The position numbers were made by a program, and so were the translations under genes. From NCBI GenBank assembly GCA_903899985.1, contig CAIULL010000256.1, positions 1 through 43,235 of the forward strand: a stretch of 43,235 nt of DNA. Direction: 5' to 3'. This document shows, piece after piece, positions 1 to 7,332 of the stretch. Origin of the DNA: an uncultured Schlesneria sp. (GTDB taxonomy: Bacteria; Planctomycetota; Planctomycetia; Planctomycetales; Planctomycetaceae). Within the stretch, counting starts at the first letter, position 1. Each line of letters opens with the position of its first letter. The notes beneath the pieces are model-generated. The model was not told where the DNA came from. It searched no databases and saw only the letters and a program-made list of their open reading frames with translations.

Positions 1-360
1 TAGCGATGTGACGGCGATCGAAGCGGCGATCACCGCTTTGGGGACACCGCTGCAGTCGGCGGCGTATGTGGCACCGACGATACCACCGACGGTGGTGCAG
101 ATCAGGCAGGAGCTGGATACGAATTCGACACGTTTGTCGAATCTGGACGCAGCGATGTCCAGTCGATTGGCAACGAGTGTGTACTCGCCATCTCCAACCG
201 TATCAGCGATTCAATCGGGCCTGGCGACTCATAGCGATGTGACGGCGATCGAAGCGGCGATCACCGCTTTGGGGACACCGCTGCAGTCGGCGGCGTATGT
301 GGCACCGACGATACCACCGACGGTGGTGCAGATCAGGCAGGAGCTGGATGCGAATTCGAC
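1..360 (+). repeat. 231-bp tandem repeat within the tail-like gene
   Basis: Bases 1-129 recur at 232-360 with one mismatch (A119 against G350). The period of 231 bp is 77 codons, so the frame is kept. The second half of the unit (about 130-231) differs from what follows 360, so the visible array ends here. More units probably lie upstream of the window. Confidence 0.9.
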
Positions 361-1012
361 GAAGCTGGCTGCCTGTGCGACCTCAGTTGGTGTTACGGCA
401 GCGGCCAATGCCGTGTTGGTTGCGGTGGGATCACCGCTTCAATCCGGTAACTATGTGATTCCGCCGTCTGCTGCTGCGATTGCCGCGACCACAGCAGCGG
501 TGTTGTTTGTCGACGGAACGGCGAATCCGCTGAAAGTGAATTCTGATCATTCAGTGAATTCGGGTTCCGCATCGATGCCTGCGATCAGCATTGTTGTCCC
601 GGCGGCGGTTGCGGTTGCGTCACAAGACCCGATGGTCATGACGTGTCTGCGGGGTGATACGTTACGTTTCACGCTGCCGGCGATGGGTCATCTCAGTAAT
701 CGCTCGAAGCTGATTTATACAGCGAAAGCAAACATCAACGATTCGGATTCGATGGCGGTACTGCAAGTTCTCGAAGGAACGGGCCTGGTCCGTCTGAATG
801 GCAGCAGCCAGGTGATTTGTAATTCGGCGAGTCTGACGGTGACGAACGACTCGACCGGTACCGTGAATCTGGAGATTGATGCGAGTGTCACTGCGGTACT
901 CGCCGTGCAGGATTTCGTCTGGGACGTACAGGCGATTTTGTCCACGGGGGTGACGACACCTGTTCGTGGAATATTGACAGTCGTCGCCGATGTGACTCAG
1001 TCGGTGACTTAA
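2..1012 (+). CDS. Tail/fibre-like repeat protein, 5' end missing
   Basis: The frame is open from the first bases of the window, so the true start lies upstream. The visible 337 residues open with alanine, threonine and proline-rich repeats (LGTPLQSAAYV...PTIPPTVVQIRQEL) with a 77-residue period. After about residue 200 there is a non-repetitive, beta-rich domain with MTCLRGDTLRF, FVWDVQAIL and TPVRGILTVVADV. This layout suits a phage baseplate or tail-fibre protein: the last domain resembles BppU-type N-terminal domains in its 'RGDT... WDVQ... G' pattern, but that is recognition by eye. The terminase gene 335 bp downstream supports a prophage setting. The receptor or exact structural role cannot be told from the sequence. 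Confidence 0.6.
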   Translation, partial: SDVTAIEAAITALGTPLQSAAYVAPTIPPTVVQIRQELDTNSTRLSNLDAAMSSRLATSVYSPSPTVSAIQSGLATHSDVTAIEAAITALGTPLQSAAYVAPTIPPTVVQIRQELDANSTKLAACATSVGVTAAANAVLVAVGSPLQSGNYVIPPSAAAIAATTAAVLFVDGTANPLKVNSDHSVNSGSASMPAISIVVPAAVAVASQDPMVMTCLRGDTLRFTLPAMGHLSNRSKLIYTAKANINDSDSMAVLQVLEGTGLVRLNGSSQVICNSASLTVTNDSTGTVNLEIDASVTAVLAVQDFVWDVQAILSTGVTTPVRGILTVVADVTQSVT

Positions 1013-1347
1013 AGATCCGTGAACGTTCAAGGTTTCGTGTTTTTCTCTGAGACATGAAACGGTTTGTTGAGGCTTCTCAAGCATCGCTTGGGAGTCTGCA
1101 GAGAAGCAGTCAGTTCGCAACGGTCAACGATCAGGCAGAAGGCAGCTTGTCCGAAGACGGTCAGGCTGTGGCCCAGTCCGCTTTTTTTAAACGCTCATGT
1201 TCGCGCTCAATGCCAGATCAGGGTGTCTCGCGATCCCATGATCCTGTAGTACGAACGTTTTGTTTCTTCGCGTGCCGCGAAGATTTTTCGTGGGAGGGCG
1301 AGGCCCGCGCCAGGTTGTTCCGTGTCCTCAATTTCGATGCAGAATGA
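1013..1347. other. Spacer without a convincing gene
   Basis: A 97-codon open frame (1054-1347) ends exactly before the terminase start, but its residues look random and I see no ribosome site or family. At 1141-1173 lies a weak match (CCGAAGACGGTCA then GTGGC) to one arm of the GTGCCACTG palindromes found at 28-31.6 kb. A terminator-like hairpin is listed separately. Confidence 0.5.
1265..1288 (+). terminator. Rho-independent terminator-like hairpin
   Basis: TCTTCGCG (1265-1272) pairs perfectly with CGCGAAGA (1276-1283) over a 3-nt loop and is followed at once by five T. It would separate the tail-like gene from the terminase gene. Confidence 0.5.
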
Positions 1348-2769
1348 ATGGAAAACTCATCACCACTTCCCGCGACACTGAAGCCACATTCCGGTCCGCA
1401 ACAGCAGTTCATCGATACCGAGGCGCAGATTGCCATTTATGGAGGTCAGGCCGGCGGTGGAAAGACCTGGGGACTGCTGGCCGAGGCGGCTCGTCATATC
1501 CATGTCCCCGGCTATGGTGCCGTCATTTTTCGCCGGACATCGCCTCAGATCACCAACGAAGGAGGTCTTTGGGACGAATCAATGTCGATCTATCCGCAGT
1601 TAGGCGGAATTCCCATGCACACACTGGATTGGGTCTTTTCCGGAACGTCAGGAATCCCCGCCAATATCGGGTTCCGGCACTTGCAGTACGAGACCGACAA
1701 ATTGGCCTGGCAGGGAACTCAAATTGCCATGCTGGGCTTCGACGAGTTGACTCATTTCACCGAGTCGCAATTTTTCTACCTGTTATCGCGCAATCGATCG
1801 ACATGCGGGGTTGTTCCTTACGTCCGGGCGACGACGAATCCGATCTCGGCCGACGATCCGATCGGTGGCTGGGTCAATCGTCTGATCGCCTGGTGGATCG
1901 ATCAGGAGACCGGTCTGGCGATTCCCAGTCGGTCGGGAATCGTTCGTTACTTCATCAGGAGTCAGGGGGAGTTGATCTGGGGTGATACAAAGCAGGAGTT
2001 GATTGAACGGTATGGACGTGTGGACGTCAGGGCCGACCACAGGGATCAGACTTCTCAGCCAAAATCACTGACGTTCATCCCGGCGAGTTTGAACGACAAT
2101 CCAACCCTGATCGAGAAAGATCCGACCTACCGGGCGAACCTGCAGGCGCTTCCCGAAGTCGATCGGCAGCGGCTGGCCGAAGGGAACTGGAATGCAAAAG
2201 TTCAAGCAGGCCTGTTCTTCAAAGTGGGCCAGTTGAAGATCGTGAATGCGCTTCCTTCAAAACTGCGTTGTTGCCGGGCCTGGGATCTGGCCGCGACGGA
2301 AGGAGCGGGAGATTGGACGGTCGGGGTCATGTTGTGTGTCGATTCCGATGGGATTTATTACATCGCGGATATTCGACGGGGCCAATGGGAATGCAGTTAT
2401 CGGGACAAGGTCATTCGGCAGACGGCGGAGCTGGATGTGTCGTGCAAGATCCGGATTCCACAAGACCCGGGAGCGGCGGGCAAAAGTGAGGCGGCACGTC
2501 TGATCAAGATGCTTTCCGGGCATCGCGTCAAGGCGTTACCGATCAGTCAGAGTAAGGAAGTTCGAGCGAGCGGTTTTGCTGCCCAACTTAACAGCGGGAA
2601 TGTGAAACTGCTGGCTGGCGACTGGAATAGTGGATTGATTCAGCGGCTGGACGCCTTTCCGACAAGAGGGGTTCCCGACGACGAAGTTGACGCGCTGGCA
2701 GACGCATTTCAGACCCTGACCGACGCGAAAGAGTTGACGATCAGTGTCGGGGACGATGCTGACATGTGA
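1348..2769 (+). CDS. Phage terminase large subunit
   Basis: The 473-residue protein is the ATP-driven motor and nuclease that packages DNA into phage heads. The ATPase half shows Walker A GGQAGGGKT (residues 32-40) and Walker B MLGFDE (D132, E133). The nuclease half begins near residue 305 with RAWDLAA (D313), then a second acidic strand (YYIADIRRG), and ends with the PDDEVDALADAF acidic helix, as in RNase H-fold terminase nucleases. Length is normal and all core motifs are intact, so this copy could be functional. The ATG at 1348 is the first in frame and directly follows a stop codon in the same frame. No terminase small subunit is visible upstream. Confidence 0.93.
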   Translation: MENSSPLPATLKPHSGPQQQFIDTEAQIAIYGGQAGGGKTWGLLAEAARHIHVPGYGAVIFRRTSPQITNEGGLWDESMSIYPQLGGIPMHTLDWVFSGTSGIPANIGFRHLQYETDKLAWQGTQIAMLGFDELTHFTESQFFYLLSRNRSTCGVVPYVRATTNPISADDPIGGWVNRLIAWWIDQETGLAIPSRSGIVRYFIRSQGELIWGDTKQELIERYGRVDVRADHRDQTSQPKSLTFIPASLNDNPTLIEKDPTYRANLQALPEVDRQRLAEGNWNAKVQAGLFFKVGQLKIVNALPSKLRCCRAWDLAATEGAGDWTVGVMLCVDSDGIYYIADIRRGQWECSYRDKVIRQTAELDVSCKIRIPQDPGAAGKSEAARLIKMLSGHRVKALPISQSKEVRASGFAAQLNSGNVKLLAGDWNSGLIQRLDAFPTRGVPDDEVDALADAFQTLTDAKELTISVGDDADM

Positions 2770-2910
2770 TGGAAGTCTCGTGTGACGGGACGACCGGCGT
2801 CAGTCACCCGGTGCTCGTCGACGTGCGGGAGGAGTAGGCGACACGATTTTTAAGACTCCGAATCCACTGCAAATTCAGGTTTGTTTTTATGTGGAAAGGT
2901 CCGTTGTTCC

Positions 2911-3008
2911 GGGGTCGGGTGTTCCAATTTCAAAAAAGTGGCGATTGAGCTTTTCTCGGCGTGACGGCGGCTTAACGGCCAATTTTGAAATTGGAACATC
3001 CGATCCCC
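2911..3008. repeat. 98-bp inverted-repeat element
   Basis: The arm at 2911-2935 (GGGGTCGGGTGTTCCAATTT...) is repeated in inverse orientation at 2983-3008 with one mismatch and one indel over about 25 bases. The 47-bp middle is unrelated. It fills most of the 267-bp spacer between terminase and portal genes, and no gene is seen there. The arrangement looks like a small non-autonomous element (MITE-like) or a long hairpin; no target duplication was obvious. Confidence 0.75.
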
Positions 3009-3045
3009 TTGTTGAAATCATAGGTTCTTAGATCAGGTGTTTGTC

Positions 3046-6018
3046 ATGACGTGGATGAAATGGATCACGGGATGGTTTGATAGCGCGACCAAGTCGATCG
3101 GCTCGCTGGGGGTTGGCTTGCGCGCCTCACTTGGCGGTGGTTCGCCGGGAGGCTGGGCGTCGGACCATCGCGAGGAAACGGCACATAATACCGGGTTCAA
3201 TTATATCGCGATCCACGCCATTGCCTCGCAGGTGGCGGGTGCGACTGTAACGGTCTTTGCCGATGCAGATCAGCAGGCGATCCGGCAATCACGGCGAAAG
3301 TCGCTGGCGGTTCGAGTCGGTTCCTTCGCGAGATGGAAATCGATTTACGGAGCAGACGATCGCGAGACTGATCCGTTACCGACAACGCATCCGCTGGTTC
3401 GGCTGCTTAAGCGACCGAACCCTTACGAGAGCGGTGCCAGCTTCCGGTATCGACAGACTCAACAGATCCGACTGACGGGAACCTGCCTGGTGTGGAATGT
3501 GCCGAGCGTTTCGGGGCCAACCTGCGAACGATATGTCATTCCGACAGCGATGGCTTCTCCTGTCGCTCCGACGGCGGACCTTCCGCGAGGGGGTTGGCGG
3601 ATCAACCCCGTGGCCTCGCGGTACACGCCGGTGGTTGATGAAGGGTTTATTGATTGTCCCAGCTGGTATCGGATTCTCGGTCAGATCGTCGATGCACGGC
3701 AGGTCCAGGTGATCAGGCTGCCTCATGCCTGGTATCTGGATGATGGCCAAAGTCCGTTGTCGGCGGGGGCCAAATGGGTCGATGCGGGTGACGCGGTGGA
3801 TGAGGCTCGGTTTCACCAATTGAGGAACGGTATTGATCCTTCCATCGTCTGGAACCTTCCACCAGATGTTTCGCCTGATCAGAACGAAATGGACCGGATG
3901 CAGGCGAAGATCAGTGCCAAGTATAGTGGACCGGAAAATGTGGGCCGGGTCATGCTGGCTCAAAGCGGCACGTCGATTACGCCGCTGAGCACAAGCCCGA
4001 AGGAGATGTGTTACACGGAAGGTTTTCACGATTTTAAAGCGGCAGTCCTGGCGCTGCATCAGACGCCTCCTGTGGCGGTTGGCTTACAGGAACCGGGAGC
4101 CTATGCAGCCTACAACGCCAGCATGAAGGCCTGGCGTCATGCGGCTGTTCAACCCTTATGTGATCTGTTGGCCGAATCGGATACGGAACATCTGGCGCCT
4201 CAGTTCGGCACAGGTCTGACGGTCGAGATTGAGTCAGACACAATCGATGACACCGACTTGATCGAGAAGCAGTTGCAGAACGATCTGGCCGCCAGGGTTC
4301 GGACCAGAAACGAATGGCGAGCGGTTCGCGGTATGCCTCCGTTGCCGGGCAAGCTGGGTGATCAGCTTGTTGGGACGGACAGTGGGTCATCGACCAGTGA
4401 TCCGTCAGCGAATAGTTCGACCCCCGATCCCGGCAACGCGAATACCAATCCCCGCCTCGAGCGAAGCGGCGGGTCGAATGAGCCGGTAAATCTAAATACC
4501 AAGGCCGACCTCGGATTTCTGAATGTGGATCAGCAACACAGTCGTAAACAACGAACGGATGATCGTCGGTTCGATAGCGACATCGATTCGCATCGCGATT
4601 CCAATGATCGAAATCCGGCATGGAATTCGAACGACGAGCATGAGGATGCCGATCGAGCAAGACAGATCAGCGAGACACGTTACGGCAGGTTCGGAAAAAC
4701 GTCACCGTCGCGTTTCGATCCTGACCGGGTCTCGGTCGAGAAAACATTTGATGAGAATAAGCATAAGCGAGACGAGAAAGGTCGTTTTGCAAGAGAAGCT
4801 GTTTCCAGGATTTTGAAAAGTCGACCGGGCCCCGAGCAACCTGAAGAGGTTTCCAGACATTTATCACATCTTTCGACCCGTGAACTTAAAGAACTGCATC
4901 ATGAAGCTGGAATCACTTCGATCCCTCGAACCCGCGAACACTTGGAGCGAAGCGTGCTGGCGAGGGTCTATCGATTTCCCCATGCTGCCGATCGCAAGTT
5001 TTTGAGTCCGACGGGTTCACGCAAGATTTCAGTACACGTTCAGAATCCTGAGATGTGTCATTCGCGATTGCCACCATTGCCCAACGGGGAAACTCGGCCT
5101 CCTTTGACCGAAAAACAGTGGGCGAATCTGGTGGGTTCTCAGCCAGGTGCCGTGTTACATGTTTTTCCCACAGGCCTCACGGGGATTGAAATATTCGTGG
5201 ATCACCCAAGCTACATGGCCAGACGAATCCTGAGAGGAAATAAGACAATTTCCAACGAGTTTATGATCGTTGCTCCAGACAAACAGAAGCAGGGGATCGC
5301 CGCGAGGGTTATTTCACAGCAAGTCGAAACGGCGACGCAGCTGGGATACGAACACATTGAAGCAGGGGCGGCAGGCAAGGGGACTCATGTTCCTGTTGAT
5401 GATCATGAACTGAGCAACCTGATTCAGGGACTTACGAATCCCGCCGGGTATTACACCTGGGCACGTCTGGGATTTGATGCGCCTCTTAAGCCCTTCTTTA
5501 AAGAGCGTGAAAAATCGGGATGGGATGACTGGAAAACGATTGCGGCCGACTTCTATCGGAAATTCCCGCGCGAGACGACGGAAAAGGTCTCGGATTTAAT
5601 GATGACGGAAGAAGGTCGGGACTGGTGGAAAAAATACGGTGGTTATTTCGAAGGTCAGTTCGATTTAGAAGACAATAGCGCATCGCGTCGAGTTCTGACG
5701 CAATACCTGGCCGAGAAGGGGATCGAAATCCGCAAGAAGTCGCTGGCATTTTCGGCACATGATCAATGGAGCGTCTTCAAAGGTTCTACTGCTGGAATTG
5801 AAAAAGCCCTGCCGCGTGATCATGACAATGATGGAGATCGACCAGAAGTCGACTGGCCGAATGGTAAGAACATTCATTGCGAAAACTTCGATGTCCTCAC
5901 GGCTGAAGACGAAGCGATTCTGGATCGGATCTGGGATGCCATCGGACGCGAAAGGGGCAAGAACGACAATGACCTGACTGATCACGACGAACGAATGCGT
6001 GACGACGGTAACTCCTGA
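3046..6018 (+). CDS. Phage portal protein fused to long C-terminal region with GNAT-like stretch
   Basis: Residues about 20-450 match an HK97-type portal protein: KRPNPYESGASFRY, an LTGTCLVWNVP segment, PPVAVGL and NEWRAVRGMPPLPG. The portal is the dodecameric ring through which DNA enters the head. Residues 450-570 are a polar, low-complexity linker ending with KHKRDEKGRF (about 572), a motif I know from phage head proteins and effectors carried by phage. Residues about 700-820 contain IVAPDKQKQGIAARV and a later GYYTWARLGFDAP, which fit the GNAT acetyltransferase pattern QxxGxA plus the usual C-terminal Y/F turn. The last 150 residues are unrecognised. I chose ATG 3046 because AGGTG lies 8 bases upstream; GTG 3037 is also open. 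At 990 residues it is about twice the usual portal length. Confidence 0.85.
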   Translation: MTWMKWITGWFDSATKSIGSLGVGLRASLGGGSPGGWASDHREETAHNTGFNYIAIHAIASQVAGATVTVFADADQQAIRQSRRKSLAVRVGSFARWKSIYGADDRETDPLPTTHPLVRLLKRPNPYESGASFRYRQTQQIRLTGTCLVWNVPSVSGPTCERYVIPTAMASPVAPTADLPRGGWRINPVASRYTPVVDEGFIDCPSWYRILGQIVDARQVQVIRLPHAWYLDDGQSPLSAGAKWVDAGDAVDEARFHQLRNGIDPSIVWNLPPDVSPDQNEMDRMQAKISAKYSGPENVGRVMLAQSGTSITPLSTSPKEMCYTEGFHDFKAAVLALHQTPPVAVGLQEPGAYAAYNASMKAWRHAAVQPLCDLLAESDTEHLAPQFGTGLTVEIESDTIDDTDLIEKQLQNDLAARVRTRNEWRAVRGMPPLPGKLGDQLVGTDSGSSTSDPSANSSTPDPGNANTNPRLERSGGSNEPVNLNTKADLGFLNVDQQHSRKQRTDDRRFDSDIDSHRDSNDRNPAWNSNDEHEDADRARQISETRYGRFGKTSPSRFDPDRVSVEKTFDENKHKRDEKGRFAREAVSRILKSRPGPEQPEEVSRHLSHLSTRELKELHHEAGITSIPRTREHLERSVLARVYRFPHAADRKFLSPTGSRKISVHVQNPEMCHSRLPPLPNGETRPPLTEKQWANLVGSQPGAVLHVFPTGLTGIEIFVDHPSYMARRILRGNKTISNEFMIVAPDKQKQGIAARVISQQVETATQLGYEHIEAGAAGKGTHVPVDDHELSNLIQGLTNPAGYYTWARLGFDAPLKPFFKEREKSGWDDWKTIAADFYRKFPRETTEKVSDLMMTEEGRDWWKKYGGYFEGQFDLEDNSASRRVLTQYLAEKGIEIRKKSLAFSAHDQWSVFKGSTAGIEKALPRDHDNDGDRPEVDWPNGKNIHCENFDVLTAEDEAILDRIWDAIGRERGKNDNDLTDHDERMRDDGNS

Positions 6019-6127
6019 TGTGCTTCTCAACCTCTGTTCCCACAAATGCTGCCGGGAGCAGCGATCTTCGTTAGGGCGACACAAATTCAATCATCAGAAA
6101 AGTTCAATAATCAGAAAAGTGAAAAGT

Positions 6128-6376
6128 ATGAAAACCAAACCTCAACAAAAACGTGCCTGGAAACCCTGGTACCTGTTGCCGGAACTTCCGATCTGTGCCG
6201 ATTGCCAGGTTGCCTGCATCGTGAGGCACTCGAGTATTGCCGAAGGGGGTAAACGAGTGCAGCACCGCTACTGCCCCAACTGCCGCAAACCGTTCAAGAC
6301 CAGTTATCGCGTCGACGACACGCCAACGTCAGCTTCTGCCACGGTGGCCAGCGTCAATGATTTACCTGCTGATTGA
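6128..6376 (+). CDS. Small zinc-ribbon protein, Ogr/Delta-like
   Basis: This 82-residue basic protein has two Cys pairs, ICADCQ and YCPNCRKPFKTSYRV, separated by about 22 residues including RHSS and HRY. The spacing and the 'C..C - RxSS - HRYC..C..F.T' order resemble phage Ogr/Delta zinc-binding activators of late transcription, which is an inference. The frame is open back to a GTG at 5999 inside the portal gene, but the lysine-rich MKTKPQQKR start at 6128 is a more natural beginning. The gene lies 109 bp after the portal gene. It may instead be a host zinc-ribbon protein of unknown role. Confidence 0.55.
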   Translation: MKTKPQQKRAWKPWYLLPELPICADCQVACIVRHSSIAEGGKRVQHRYCPNCRKPFKTSYRVDDTPTSASATVASVNDLPAD

Positions 6377-6424
6377 CAACGCGGTACAATGCGGGACGAG
6401 TCGATCTTCAGAAAAGGAAATGAG

Positions 6425-6973
6425 ATGACGATGTCCACGCTGCTCGCCGGTCAACGGATTTTGATCTTTGTCGGTGATGATTACGAAGACCTGGAACTCT
6501 GGTATCCCAAGCTGCGACTGATCGAAGCCGGGGCCAGTGTCACCGTTGCAGGTCACAAGTCAGGTGTCGTCTACCACGGCAAGCATGGTTATCCCTGTTT
6601 GTCCGACGAGTCAATCGACGTCATGGATGCGTCGGATTTTCACGGAGTGATCTGTCCGGGTGGTTGGATGCCTGACAAACTGCGTCGCGATCCCAAGGTG
6701 TTGAATCTGACACGCGAGTTCGCCGCAACAGGCAAACTGGTCGCCGCCATTTGCCACGGTGGCTGGATTCCGATTTCTGCCAATGTCTATCGCGGCATTC
6801 GCGTGACCGGATCGCCGGGAATCAAAGACGACTTGATCAACGCAGGAGGATTGTTTGAAGATTCTCCGGTGACCGTTGACGGCCACTTCGTCAGCAGCCG
6901 CCGGCCGGATGATCTTCCGGCGTTCTGCCAGGGGATCCTTGAAGTGCTGGTTCCGTCCCTTCGGCGAAAATAG
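6425..6973 (+). CDS. DJ-1/PfpI family protein
   Basis: The 182-residue protein carries the class I glutamine-amidotransferase-like fold of PfpI/YhbO: an early strand with DDYEDLEL (acidic E21), VICPGGWMPD, and the nucleophile elbow AAICHGGW with C110 followed by H111. Family members are described as cysteine peptidases, chaperones or glyoxalase/deglycase enzymes acting in carbonyl stress; which applies cannot be decided here. Start ATG 6425 is preceded by AAGGA with 7 bases spacing; an ATG two codons later and one at 6389 are alternatives. It is the first clearly cellular gene after the prophage genes. Confidence 0.85.
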   Translation: MTMSTLLAGQRILIFVGDDYEDLELWYPKLRLIEAGASVTVAGHKSGVVYHGKHGYPCLSDESIDVMDASDFHGVICPGGWMPDKLRRDPKVLNLTREFAATGKLVAAICHGGWIPISANVYRGIRVTGSPGIKDDLINAGGLFEDSPVTVDGHFVSSRRPDDLPAFCQGILEVLVPSLRRK

Positions 6974-7332
6974 CCGATTTTGTCTTGGTTTATAGAGCTC
7001 CGGCGAAGGTTGATTGGAGTCTCTGGCCGAGCTGCGACTTTCGAAGCGGAGCTTCGAAGAGGGCGTTCCCAAGCAGGAGCTTGGGAACGAGGTAGGCAGG
7101 CGCTTCGGCGCGAGGAATGCTCACGCTTTGAAGTCAGTTCGTGTTTCCCATTCTTGAAAAACTTCCGGTTTTACCGATTGGGTAATTCGGGGAGGCCGGT
7201 TGACAGCGATCAGTTCGGATCATCGTCCGGCAGCAATGTCACCGATGTATGACGAAAGCTGAACTGAGCCGTTGCTGGTATGCGCTCCTCTCGCGCTCAG
7301 TCTTCCAGTTGCTGGCTTAAAGAATCGGGACC
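6974..7332. other. Spacer with two tandem hairpins
   Basis: A 90-codon open frame (6980-7252) has no recognisable features and crosses the hairpins, so I do not call it. Apart from the hairpins at 7040-7089 nothing is seen. Confidence 0.5.
7040..7089. repeat. Two adjacent palindromic hairpin repeats
   Basis: TTCGAAGC (7040-7047) pairs with GCTTCGAA (7051-7058). CGTTCCCAAGC (7064-7074) pairs perfectly with GCTTGGGAACG (7079-7089) over loop AGGA. Palindromes of the second kind are common interspersed intergenic repeats in planctomycetes and cyanobacteria, as I recall; no function is known to me. Confidence 0.75.

Noticed and set aside
662-1120. 152-codon open frame on the minus strand
   Set aside because: Antisense to the tail-like gene, with residues typical of a shadow frame.
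1054-1347. 97-codon open frame before the terminase gene
   Set aside because: Composition looks random, no ribosome site, and it crosses a terminator-like hairpin.
3376-4660. Long minus-strand open frames under the portal gene
   Set aside because: Arg/Pro/His-rich shadow translations of a confident portal gene; no start signals.
6980-7252. 90-codon open frame
   Set aside because: Passes through two palindromic hairpins and has no family features.
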